Positions 35,401 to 46,370 of a DNA stretch of 64,000 nucleotides are shown piece by piece. Below the pieces are notes generated by a model. It was not told where the DNA came from. It was given only the letters and a program-made list of their open reading frames with translations, and searched no databases. This DNA is from Krasilnikovozyma curviuscula (lineage: Eukaryota > Basidiomycota > Tremellomycetes > Cystofilobasidiales > Mrakiaceae). Every line of letters begins with the position of its first letter. Within the stretch, counting starts at the first letter, position 1. The stretch covers positions 23,970 through 87,969 of the forward strand of contig MVAQ01000072.1 of NCBI GenBank assembly GCA_014825775.1, written 5' to 3'. The translations under genes were made by a program, and so were the position numbers.

Positions 35401-37120
35401 TGACTCTTCCTCCCTCTCCGTTGTTCTTTCTTCACCTTCCATGAAATAGAAAAGCTCTTCGTCAAGCCTCTTGGCACTGCCATGATATGATGTAAGTATA
35501 CGAGCCATTATCAAACGGATGAAGGGGTACGTACCTTAACTTTTCTGGTTTAAGTCGAACAGAACTCTTCTGAAAGGTCATCTGGATCTGCTTCCAAGTG
35601 CCTTCTGTCAAATCGGCAGACAAGAAGAAAGATACCCTCTTATCCTTAGATAAAGTAGAAGACGATGGAGTGTTAGAAGAGGACGGAGTTCTGTCGAATG
35701 GACTGTTACTGGGCTTCTCAGAGAGAACCACAACTCGATTGCCATCGTAACTAAGCACCTAAAACCGTCAATGAACTATATTAGCCCTAGCGTTCGGAAG
35801 ATGTTGTCTGGATTGGACTCTCACCTCTACACTTTGGATTTGGTGATGAAAGACTGAATAAGCTGTGTCTCGATCCTTTTTGAGAACCATCACCTCATTC
35901 GCTTTGAAAACAACTAAGAAACCCGTTGTTTCTCGGGTGCCATGTACCTGGTCACCTCTCCTCCATTGCACAAGTGGTGACTCAACCAGAGTTAGAGGAG
36001 AATTTAAGAATGGGAACTGCTGAGTCTGATTCTGTTGCTCAATTCTGTCGTTGAAGTCAAAAGCGCGACGATCATTGGAAGGAACTTTGATTTTGATCGC
36101 GCCAGAACTAGAGCTAGAGCTAGGACCAGAAAACTTGAGTACGATTGTTAGTGACAGCGAAATTCAACTCGTGATACTAGGATTGCTTACTGCGGACTTG
36201 GGTTTCATCCTGTTAATGAGGCTGCCACCGCCGTACGAGCTGGAGGTTGGTGGGTGTGCAGGAGGGGGCATGAAAGAAACGCCTTCCATTGAATTCACAA
36301 TACCTCGGACTCTTCCCACTTCATTTGGATCGCCTTGATTCCTGACAGCTTGATTCTGTGTTGAAGAAGACGGATGAAGTCGCAGCGGCGGTGGAGAGAA
36401 TTCAATCGGGTCTGGATCGCCGCTTCTTCGATGACCAGGTTCATCATCTTCGGCTGTGAGGTCAACAACAGATTCCTGAGACGAATCCATAGCAGTGTTC
36501 GACGTCCCCTTTGCTCTCACTTGGTGCGACTGCCTATTGTCTTGAAGATTCTTAGCAAGCCGCTGTCCGAGATTTGCGTCAATCCGAGGAAGCCTTGAAG
36601 AAGAGGGAGAAGCAAGTGCCTGATCAAAATGTTTGGAACTGTAGCTTTGTGGTTCTTCTCACAACCCAAACGACAGGAATCTACTTCAGAAAACAAATCG
36701 AATCTGTTCCTCAAAGTTGCGACATGCTCACGGTATTTGTCTGGGGTGGTCCCTCGGTCAAGACCATTACGATTGTTGGAAGGAGGGTTTCTATATTGCT
36801 GAAACTTCATTTCAATTGAACTGTCATGTGGGCTACGGCCGGGCATCCTGCGCGAACTGTGCGCCTCAGGTTCCTGGACGGAATGCAGTAGTAAGGAAGT
36901 GATTTGTCAAAAGCCGGAGATCAGACATACTGTAGCACCAGCTCTTGGTTTATGAATGGTCACGGGTGAAATTGTTGAGCCATTATGTGATGGCCTCTCC
37001 TTGGGTAGTTTATTATTGAACGATTTCCTAGTGGAAAGATAAAGAAGAGTCAGAGGAAATCAACACACTTTCACACACAAGAGCAACCTACCTTCGTCCA
37101 GTAAATCCATTATCTCCCAT
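32499..37120 (-). CDS. ULP2: Ulp2/SENP6-7-type SUMO-specific cysteine protease
   Basis: Peptidase C48 that removes SUMO, probably from polySUMO chains, in the nucleus. The catalytic His is in HWYLAIICNP (about 34580). The Asp is in LIFTLDSL and the Gln and Cys in HQGDFINCGVYLLHFA (NCG codons near 33879-33887). Between His and Asp lies an acidic insert of about 120 residues, the arrangement of Ulp2 and SENP6/7. The N-terminal 300 or so residues are disordered, followed by a PH-like region (VHGTRETTGFLVVF, KNEVMV-like). The C-terminus (from 33629 downwards) is a long disordered tail with Lys-rich and Asp/Glu-rich blocks. SUMO-interacting-like motifs are seen at VVDLTAEDDE (about 36456-36470), IEIVDDE and DDVVMVD. 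Roughly 15 exons; start MGDNGFTGRR at 37120. Confidence 0.85.
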
Positions 37121-38057
37121 GGTATGTAAAGCCTGAATTTGCGCCAGACTTTCAGAGGGACTACAGGTTGATACTGTGTAAGCAAGGAGGCTGCGAGCGA
37201 CACTTAGCAGAAGAATGCCTCTCACGGTCCACGTTTTCTGCTCATAAATCACTCCTGTCGGGCCTCTGGGATAGCAGACCTATCAGATCGCCCTGACTCT
37301 CAGTCTTCTATCTGGTGCCAGAGGTATGACAATTCAGGAAGAAAGAGGGAACAAGGGGCTCGCCAGATAAGACGAGGTTATCCAGCTTACTGTCGCTGAG
37401 TTTAAAATATCAGAAAATGGTGGTGATATTCTCGGACCAGGACCCTAGCACGGAAGAGGCTACAGCGAGACTGGATGCTAGAGGTTGAATCGATCCTGCT
37501 GAGGGCACGAGCCAAAGCTTTGGAAACTGAAACCGGTTGATTCCAGGTAACACGATACCTAAGGTGCTGATACCCTCTAGTAGGACATCCACTCAAGGAG
37601 TCCGTTGGTGGGAACCCCTGCGATTTCACGTGGGTTCAGGTTGATCTAGGTGGATTGAAATTTACAATGACACACGCAGCGGGCACTGTAGCACTCAAGC
37701 ACTGGGGAGGAATTTCGTCGCAATTCTGTGATTTTCTTTCACCGTTGACAATTCAGGAGCAGAAAGCTAATCTAAATACGTGATATATAATACAAGTCTC
37801 TCTTGATACACGCGAAAGTCAAACCAACACTAGAAAGGCGGCGTTAGAATGACGAAAGGGTCCCATTAAGCGAAAGGAAAAGAATGGATGACGAAAGCAA
37901 AAGACTGCCAAACTGAAACCAACTGAAACAAAACTAAAGCATGCAAAGAGGGGAAGAGTAAACCGGGCCGGCGCCTCCAAGGAAAAATAACAGTAGCACA
38001 TATACCATGCATCGTGTCAATGGAATAGCTGCAACCAGCTGTAGCAGAATATGTTTC
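37121..38057. other. Intergenic region between ULP2 and KRE6
   Basis: About 940 bases, upstream of ULP2 and downstream of KRE6 (both minus). A few short frames have no family resemblance. No RNA gene or repeat seen. Confidence 0.55.
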
Positions 38058-41000
38058 CTAACAGCCATCAAATGCAGAGTTTTTTGGGCGCGTATAACCA
38101 GCTTGTTCCCCTACAAGAGACATTGATGAGAAGTCAGTAAACGAGGAACAGAGAAAGTTTCAAATTAACAGCGACGAACAGGTGGTGAAGTTAGCATTAC
38201 TGTAAGCGTTAATGTGTTCGTTGATGTAAGCTGATGTGGGATCTGAAGTGACGAAGATGATGTTAGATGAAGCACGACGCGAAGATGGTGTATAGAAAGA
38301 CGAACGGTCAGCTGGATCGCAGCCAATGTTTTCCTCTCCTGCAACTTGGTAAACTCTAACGTAGTCAATCTTGAGTTGGGCAGGCCACTATAAAGGAAAA
38401 GAAAAGACAACTGGTTATTAACAGCAATAATAAGAACGCAAGTCTCACAAAGAACTACAAACCTTGAGATTGGCAAAATCTGGAGGCTGGAAATTCGTTG
38501 ACATTCCCAAATTGAAGATTATTGACTAAGAGAATTATTGAGGTTAGCCTGAGAGTATTGTCAATTTAAACGTGTCTTAATGACGTGAACTCACCATGGG
38601 CTCCTCAGCGATCAACCTTTGGCCGATGTTGGTGCCAGTATTCGGTCCAACAGCTTCTCCGCTCATTCTCCAGGAGGGTACACCGTTCACGTGCCATGTC
38701 GTGTATCCATTCGCACGGTCATTGGGGTCAGACCAGAATTCAGCACCGTATGTTTCGTAGTTACCCTTATAAGCCAGCGACGCATCAACGTAGGTCAACC
38801 CAGAAACGGCCTGCCATGGGTATCATTGATCAGTAAAAAGAAGAGGAGGATCTGTTGAGTAGAATGACTACAAACCTGTTGATACGGTCCACCACTGTAC
38901 GAGTTGAACTTGGTGATCGTGTCGTCGTAAATGGTAGCGGCACCAGATGCGTTGTTGAAGATCCAGGATGGATCAAATGGAGCAAACTGAGCAGATTGCG
39001 ACATTTGCCCTTTTCCAACGTAGTTGTCAACCTCTGAATATGGGAAAATAGGATTATGTTAGTTTGCGACGCGACGTCATTGAGACAAGAGCTGTGAGGA
39101 AAGTGTTGAACTCACGTCCTTCCAAAATATCGATTTCTGGAACACCTCGACCAACATTATTTGATGGCCCTGGGTGATCTTCCCCTTTACAAGTGCACGC
39201 GCTGACTCTCTGGCCAGGAAGGTAAGAAAGGATACCTCCATTGTAGCCTGTGGTCAATGTCGCGGCTGGACCAGAGCCATTAACCCAGGTTTGATTTGGG
39301 AACGTTCCAACGTCGCAGGAGTCGTCTGCACAAAAAGAAGCGGAATGACGGCGATCAGCGCGGGAACGATGACATACAAGGCTAGAAACCGAGTTTACGC
39401 ACAAGAGTAAGGCCATGTGCCGTCCGTTGTTGCGCCATAACCAGGTCGTCCAAGATTACCCATCAGCCACACACCTGGCCAAAACCCTCCAACCAGCTAT
39501 AAAAGTGATGAGAGACACAAAGGATGAGCTTGGAGACTTAAAAAAGGACCAGAAAATACTCACGTTGTCACCGGGTAAGGACGCAGACACCTCCATATAT
39601 CCTCGAGTAAAACAGAACTATTGGAGAAGAAACACGAATTTCTGTTAGTTTGAAGGTTGTTTCCAAAGGCAAAATCGGACAAATAAGCTCACCTTGTTCC
39701 AACTCTGAATCATTCCACTTCTGAAGTTGAGATCATGAATTGGCATCTCGTCCATAGTGATGACAAGACTTCCTCCAGAAGTGACAGCAGCAGCCGGGTC
39801 ATACCATTCTAGACAGAAACAGGAATCGATGATGAGGAGGGAGACCGCGCGGTTTCGGGCATGTGCTAGGACTCACCGAAATCTCCAGTGGGCCAGTAGT
39901 GCAAATTGACAGCTTCCCAGTATGGGTCATCTCCTGGGTAGAACGTCCTTCCATCGGTGTTGAACTCGTCCTGAGTCGCGAAAAGACGAAGACGAAAAAC
40001 ACAGCGTCAATAAGGAATGCCAAGTAGGTCTTTGATGAAAGAATTTGACAGGATGACGTACAGAGAAGACCAGGTTATACGACTTTCCATCGAATCCAGT
40101 TCTTGCATACGCATTTAGAGGCGTGTCTGCATCAATGAGAGTGGGGAGCCCAGATATTGAAGGTACCTGCCCACTTCCGTTGATACCACCGAGATTGAAC
40201 CCGAGAGCTGCCAAAGCTGAATTCCTGGATGCGTCTCGATAGTAAGCGATTCTGTTAAATGTATAGCCAGCCAAAATCGGGGGACCAGGAAAAAGTGTCA
40301 GTCAGTGGCGGGTACCTTGTGGACGTGACAAACCGAGTAAAAGCTTTGAGAAAGCAACGAGATTACTCACATAGGGTATCCAGCAAACAGAGTCACTAAT
40401 GCAGCTATCAGAACTACGATTGTTGCTAGGTTGACAAGACCCCTGAAGCTGACAGCCCACCCATTCCCGCGTTCCTTCGCTCCTGGAAGATCTTGGCGGT
40501 GTAGCAAATCGTCCATGTCGGGATCTTTCTCGTCCCAGAGTAGCATGGTATTGGTGTATTGCTGTGGTGCAGGCACTCCTCTATTCTTGTCTGCTAGTGA
40601 GAGGGATGATTCTGACAGGGCACTAAAGCGAGGGTTTGTCACTGAAGGTGTGTATCGATGTGAGTCTGATGTCTGAGGTGACCCATTGGCAAGAAGAGGT
40701 TCCCTCGAGTATTGGGATGTCGGCATTTGTGACGTGTACTATTTGACAGAGAAAGAGAATGTTGTTTTTCAGTCGGTGAGTCGCAACACGTTATTTCGGT
40801 CGTCGATCCCTGCGTGTGACCAGACGAACTACTCCGAGTACGAGAACTCACGGTGTATGGCCCATAGCCTGACCCTATCTGATTCGTCATGACTCCATTA
40901 GTCACTTCGCCCCTCTCCTGGCCGTTCCTGCCCAAAAGCCTTGAGCTGCCAGCTGCTTCCATTTCTATTGAGCCTGACCCTTCTTCGCCTGAACTCGTCT

Positions 41001-41118
41001 TCGAATTCCCGCTCCCTGACCGAGTGACTCCTCCTCGCCCTTGGGGCAGTGATGACTGTGAGATAAAGTGGTTTACATTCAGTGGGGAGGGGTTTCCTGC
41101 TGGTTGATGGGATGACAT
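38058..41118 (-). CDS. KRE6: Beta-glucan synthesis-associated protein (KRE6/SKN1, GH16-like)
   Basis: Type II membrane protein required for beta-1,6-glucan of the cell wall. The cytosolic N-terminus (about 240 residues, Ser/Gly-rich) precedes one membrane segment, [17 protein letters not shown]. The lumenal GH16-like domain has [49 protein letters not shown], and [12 protein letters not shown], which carries the ExDxxE catalytic signature (about 39118-39138). Further matches are [14 protein letters not shown], the AEFWSDP strand and [14 protein letters not shown]. The C-terminus ends [10 protein letters not shown]. The start at 41118 (MSSHQPAG) is joined by an intron whose acceptor is followed by YTSQMPTSQ; an alternative start would be the internal Met at 40726. 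Strong match across the whole length. Confidence 0.93.
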
Positions 41119-41844
41119 GTCGAGTTTGTGGTACCCCTGTAATTAGCGGTGCTTTTTCTTTGAGAATGCGTCCAGAGCCTGCAAAAGCCTATTCTCTTCA
41201 GCCCTAACCGCACTGTGCAGCAGCCTAATGAGCTGGGCAAGGGACCTCTAGCAGCAGCTTGAGCTCTGTCGAGGACAAGAGGTTTTGAGTGGGGCTCTGC
41301 CAACTGCTGCGTCGCTCGGCTTGTTTGGGGACTACGGACTGGGTAAAATGCTCTGCTGGGTTGGGGTAGAAGGCAGGGGCAGAAGACCAGGGGGCTGTTG
41401 TGTGTGATGGGAGTATCCAGCCCAGAAGAGTCGCGCTGTAGGGTGGACACGAAGTTCGGGAGGTGAGCGTTGGAAGAGTGGGTGGCCCAGCGTCGGGGAG
41501 CAAGGGGTGGATGAAAAACAACGAAACAAAATTTTCGGCGAGGTGTTGTCCAGTCTTTTGGGTTACAGTTCAAGTGTTGTGTCTTTTACCAGAAGGTACA
41601 GTAGAGACACTCGAGATTAAGGAATATTGCACATGCTGACCCAAGTAATTGCACTCGTAATTGCGCTGTTGAGCAAGTACATTGAGGCATAAGATACATA
41701 GCGCCAAAGCATCCAATTCTAGTAATACAACAAGCCATATGATGGTAGGCAAGGCTTTGAAGGGACGTGAAGACTGGTTGGGCCGCACATTTCCTTCACC
41801 TCTTACTCTAAACAAACCGTTATCTTTCTACTTCAGCCAGCTGA
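41119..41844. other. Upstream region of KRE6 and 3' region of BUR6
   Basis: 726 bases. A 164-codon minus-strand frame (41079-41573) overlaps the KRE6 start in another frame and has no family resemblance, so it is treated as chance. No other feature supported. Confidence 0.5.
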
Positions 41845-42660
41845 TCAATCATCGTCTTCCTCCTTGATAGCATCTTCGTCTGCTGCATCTTCGAGTCCTT
41901 CCTCAGTCTTGACCGCTTTGGGTTTCCTCTTCCTCTTGGGCTTCACGTCACCTTCACCCTCTGCTCCTTCACCACTCGTGCCTGGGTCTGTCACGCCTTC
42001 AACGACGTCGGCCAAGAAATCAAACTGAGGGGTCGCAAGGATCGTTCGCTTTCTGATAAGATGAGAATGCACGAGGGACCCAAGTCAGTGAGTGTTTCAG
42101 GCAACTCAGGACAAGGTGGACAGGGTGCAGGATGAACAAGAATCCGCACTTACAGATGATACGCAGTAAGCTTCTTTCCACCACTCTTCCGAGTCTCTTC
42201 GACTGCTGCTGCGACAAGAGCTTGCATGAAGAGCTCCAGCGACTTGGCTAGCAACGTCGAATGCAGTTCGATGGACCAACACGCCCACAGGCACACAGGC
42301 AGAGAATCGGAATCAGCACCTTCACTGATATGCAACTGGGGCCAAATGTAAAGTCCCAAGTGACGCCTGACACGAACAACACTCACAAACAACAACAGGT
42401 GTGGCTTGAGCAACCTTTCCGACATCTTCATCCATCTGCATAATCTTCTTAATCCTCGCCTGCAATAACAGAACAGGACGAGCGTCCGTAAGCAACTGTA
42501 TGCTATGGTATCAAGGGCTGTCAAAGAATGAGAAAACTCGTACCACAGGAAACTGACGAGTCAACAAGGCGAGCAAGATGTTTATCAGCTTCTATTATGC
42601 TCATCCGGCAACAAATCGAGATAAACAGAGTCTCACCTTGGTTTGTTTACTCTTTTTCAT
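41845..42660 (-). CDS. BUR6: NC2 alpha / DRAP1 transcriptional corepressor subunit (BUR6)
   Basis: Histone-fold subunit that pairs with NC2 beta (Dr1) on TBP-DNA to repress or modulate RNA polymerase II initiation. The spliced N-terminus reads MKKSKQTK, FPV, ARIKKIMQMDEDVGKVAQATP. Then come SKSLELFMQALV, AAAVEETRKSGGKKLTAYHL and KRTILATPQFDFLADVVEGV, the H2A-like fold of DRAP1. The tail is Lys/Glu-rich (KPKRKRKPKAVKTEEG, EEDDD). FPV comes from a 9-nt microexon at 42544-42552. Without it the conserved FPPARIKK-like motif of human DRAP1 could not be built, which supports the model. About 150 residues. Confidence 0.9.
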
Positions 42661-43123
42661 TGTAATGACTAGAGTAGGCCGTGTGGTTAAAAGGAAACCC
42701 AGGAGCTCAACTGATCCCTTGAAGCCACGAACCAGCTTTTTGATTTTTGAACAAGAAAAGCAATTGTCAGCCTACCAAGCGACGGTAGCAAGGTGATAGT
42801 GTGTAAGAACATTTTTGTTTACCTAGAGCTGCTTAGAGTTTATAAGTGAATATGTGTTAAGAGTTCACCTAAACTCGAGCAGTCGTGAGTTTCGACGCTG
42901 GCTCGAAGCCTCCGTGGCGACTATAAGAGTGAAACCAGAAGGCCTCCTTATTCACATTGCACGAAGACTAACAATAGAAGACAAACATCAAATAGTAAGC
43001 GGAGACAACTGAATTCTGAGGTGGCAAACGTTTTCGATCTGCAAGCCAAATGTTTGCGTCGTGTTGCAGTCCTTTCTGACAAGCTGCAAAAGCTCAAAAG
43101 AAGGTCAAACTTTGGTTTGAAAT
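42661..43123. other. Intergenic region between BUR6 and the aldo-keto reductase
   Basis: About 460 bases, upstream of BUR6 and downstream of the reductase. No feature supported. Confidence 0.55.
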
Positions 43124-44537
43124 CTAAGCACGCTTTACAGGATTCCACTCCAGCTCAATTCGTTTCCCGGTAAAGTTAATATCGTTCTCGAGGCTCATCC
43201 GGTCCAACACCTCCATTTCTTCCGACGACAGCTCAAAGTCCCACACAGTGTAATTTTCCAAGATCCGATTTAGGCTGATACTTTTTGGTTGAGGACTATA
43301 TCCCTTTTGAAGGGACCAGCGCAAGAGGATCTGAGCGATGGTTTTTTTGTGCTAATAAGACGCAAACAGTCAAAGAAAATAAAAGTCGATCATTACAACG
43401 CAAAACCCAACGCAATAAACAGATAGCTTCTTACCTTCTTAGCGGTGTTCACAAGCGCTTGATGAGTCCAACCAAATCCTGGTTTTCCTGCCCAAGCCGC
43501 TCCCTCACCCAGAGATTGCTCGCTGTTTGCGCCTCGCATGAGAGGGCAATACGCTTGGACCAAAATGCCATGTTCTTTACAGTAGTTAACAATGCGAGTT
43601 TGAGGTAAGTGTGGATGAAGCTGTATGACATCAAAGGTTGGTCAGTGCCTGCTGGAAGTTGCGTCAGGAAAATCCACCTACTTCGATCTGATTCACGCAA
43701 GGAGGCGGAAGCTGAGCATCTTTAAGCTGTTGCAAATGAGCAACACCACTTTAGAACGGTTCAGACGTCAGTCAGCTTAGCTATAAGATACAGATATCGA
43801 AGCAAAGTTCTCACAAGTTTGACACACCAAAGGACCTCACCATCTGATCTTCCTTCCGCAACTCACACATTAAATTCCAAGTCGATACTCTCAGGTCTTT
43901 TCCAGGTAGCGGAGTATGCATCAAGAAGAGGTCTAGGCACCAGAGATGAACTACATCACTACCGCGTTGGAAACAAAGTCGGATACAGAGAACGCACCGA
44001 TGTAGCCAATGTCGAGAGCATCATAGCTCTTCTTGATATATTTCAACAGCTCTTCTTTGGATGAAAAGCAATTGTACACTTTTGTAGTGACGAAGAGCTC
44101 ATCGCGAGGCACACCGCACTAACGGAGGGGAAGTAAGCCTCTGATATGCTGACTAGCTGAACGAAAGATTGAGAAAAAGAAGATACCTCTCTGATAGCTT
44201 CTCCTACTATATGCTCGTTCCCATAGAACTAGATGTGAATTTGATTAAGTCAGTTTGGTCTAGTTACAGACTGCAGGGTGGGGCGAGTGACTACTCATGC
44301 TAACCTGGGCAGTATCAATCAGCCTGTATCCAGTTCGGATAGCTCCCAGTATGGCTTCCTTACACTGTTGTCCTGCCGACTCATAGACACCCAAGCCAAG
44401 TGAGGGGATTTTGTGACCTGCCAACTCCAGTCAATGATGTGAGAATAAGTAGATAACCCAACGAAACTCTAGCTGCTTTCACTCTTCTTACCTGTGTTTA
44501 GCTCAAAGTGCTTTACAACACCTTCAGCATAGGTCAT
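43124..44537 (-). CDS. Aldo-keto reductase (AKR superfamily)
   Basis: NADPH-dependent aldehyde/ketone reductase, about 290 residues. Motifs in order: N-terminal IPSLGLGVYES; then GYRLIDTAQFYGNE with the catalytic Asp and Tyr; TTKVY with the catalytic Lys; DLFLMHTPLPGK with the catalytic His; VRSFGVSNFGVAHL; CVNQIELHPHLPQTRIVNYCKEHGI in pieces; and PKSISLNRILEN for the cofactor phosphate. The last exons encode the C-terminal loop ending NPVKRA. At least seven introns. Start MTYAEGVVKHFELN at 44537; the region before IPSL is short, as usual for the family. Substrate cannot be assigned. Confidence 0.92.
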
Positions 44538-44692
44538 GTCGTGGAGGTGAGGTCAAGGTCAGTTTCGTCAGAATGATCCTTTCCTTGTAGCCAGGTTTCT
44601 TTTGGCAAAAATCGACATTTTTCTAGATTGTAGACTTTGAAATGCATGTTTACGTCGCACGAATGTAGTTATCACACATATCCACAAAAGGA

Positions 44693-46210
44693 TTATGCGC
44701 TCAGCACTGCCGCCTCTTCATCCACTTCGAAAGCTGCCATCTCATCTTCGGCGACCATCTCTTCAACTTCATATGCAACACTCTGTTCATTTAACTCCTC
44801 CTCCTCCACACCCTTCGCCATTGGTGTAACCGGAATCCCCTCTTCGTACTTGCGCTTGGGAACAACCTCCCTCAGTGCTGTTTCCCAGTCTCCTTGATTC
44901 ATTGGTGATTTTGATGCCGACGTAATCGTGGAAGTGAGAATTTGGAAAACGTGGTTGATCGTAAGGACATGCCTTGACTTCAGCTCACTGTAAGATTACA
45001 ATCTGTATCAGACCGAAGATCAAGAAATAGATGTTCTCTTTCGTGCCAGTGAGAGAAATCCGACAGACCTGAGGTATTTTCCAATTGGTAGCCTAGCATG
45101 TCGTACTCCCAGTTCAAGTGCTTTCTTATAGCAGATTCCCTGTGCAGAGGTCGTGATGTTCGATTTGGTATGTAGGTATAGAGAAAAAAGTTGTCAGGAT
45201 ATGGTCTTGAGTAAATATTGAAAGCAACAACGCAAAGGAGGAACCCGACTCTAATCTTACCTTGTGCCTGTTCTTGTCCACAATCCCTCCAAGAACGTAA
45301 GTGTAACCTTCTGGGAGCTGAGATAGCTCGTACGGAGAATCACTTGTCAAATAGACAACACTGCTACGATCTATTCCTGCCGTGGGAAGATTTGCTGGAA
45401 CTGGGAGAGGATCTATTTCTGGTAACGTTAAAGGAATGGTAGCATCTGACTGTGATGATGAGGCGGCTGCAATTGCTAATGGTGAGAGTGCTGAAGCGTC
45501 TGACAGAGGCAGTGGAGCTAGCAGGGACTCCAAGGATCTGGCAGTGAATTCAACTCTTTTCCAAGTCGTTTGTGGCAGTCCCTTCAGAGTTGTGTCAAAG
45601 AAGTCTGAGAGTCTGTTTGGAGACGTTAAGGTTGCAGAGGAGATCGCATGAGGGTCCGACTCGTCCGACTTGGTGCTTGTGGAAGCCTCATTCCGGTAAG
45701 ATGCTGGAAGGTTGGTGAAGATGACGTTTGAGACTGTTTGTGGAGATGATCTATGGTTGTGATAAAGGAAACCCAGCTGAGAGGCAACCGATGTTATTTC
45801 CTGCAAACGATGGATAGCGCACCAGAACAGCAATAGGTATCTCAGCAACACTAGTATTAGATACTACGGGATAGTAGATGTTATTCTGAGAGTTTACTGA
45901 CTTTGTCTGTCATTAAGTCATCCCATCCCAAATCGACGCAAACTTGACCAGCCCAAATTTCTTCTCGCTTCAAGTCTTTCTCCCATCTGGACTGAATTTG
46001 CAACTTTTCTTTCTTCCGTCTCTTGGCTTCGTCTGATGGTCCACCTGCCGCAAGAAGAGCTTCCTTCTTGCGCTGTTTGGCGGCTGCTCGACGAAGCGGC
46101 TTCAGAGCTGCCAAATGGGCCATTTTCGCAGCTTTCTTCTGAGCACTTTTGGACAGAGGTTGCAGGGTAGGAGTAGAAGGCCCATCGTTTGCCATAGCTT
46201 CCTCATTCAT
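44693..46210 (-). CDS. TRM10: tRNA (guanine(9)-N1)-methyltransferase (TRM10)
   Basis: SPOUT-fold methyltransferase that makes m1G at tRNA position 9 using S-adenosylmethionine. The N-terminus (MNEEAMANDG) is basic and helical (LSKSAQKKAAKMAHL and RRKKEKLQIQSRWEKD) as in other TRM10 proteins. Core motifs are VCVDLGWDDLMTDK, QLGFLYHNHRSS, VYLTSDSPYELSQL, TYVLGGIVDKNRHK, GICYKKALELGVRHARLPI, KSRHVLTINHVFQIL. The C-terminus is a short acidic tail ending AAVLSA. A Ser-rich insert of about 70 residues sits between the KRVEFTARSL helix and the SPYEL motif. At least five exons; start at 46210. Confidence 0.95.
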
Positions 46211-46370
46211 GATGGGAAAAATGGCGGCCTTGAGTGTTCGCGTAGAGAAATAATTTTCGGAATTCCAGGTGAAGGACGTTGCGAACTCTCACCTTCAATT
46301 CGAATTCCAAACCCACGGATATCGTTTCAAGGGGATCACATCATTCTGGAGCTCTGAAAGGCCTTGAGAG
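46211..46370. promoter_or_regulatory. Short bidirectional promoter between TRM10 and AIR2
   Basis: Only 160 bases separate the two divergent ATG codons, so a shared promoter region is likely. Both products act in tRNA biology or surveillance, so co-regulation is an inference worth noting. No TATA box seen. Confidence 0.55.

Noticed and set aside
41079..41573. 164-codon minus-strand frame over the KRE6 start
   Set aside because: Different frame from KRE6, composition of a Pro/Ser-rich chance frame, no resemblance to any family.
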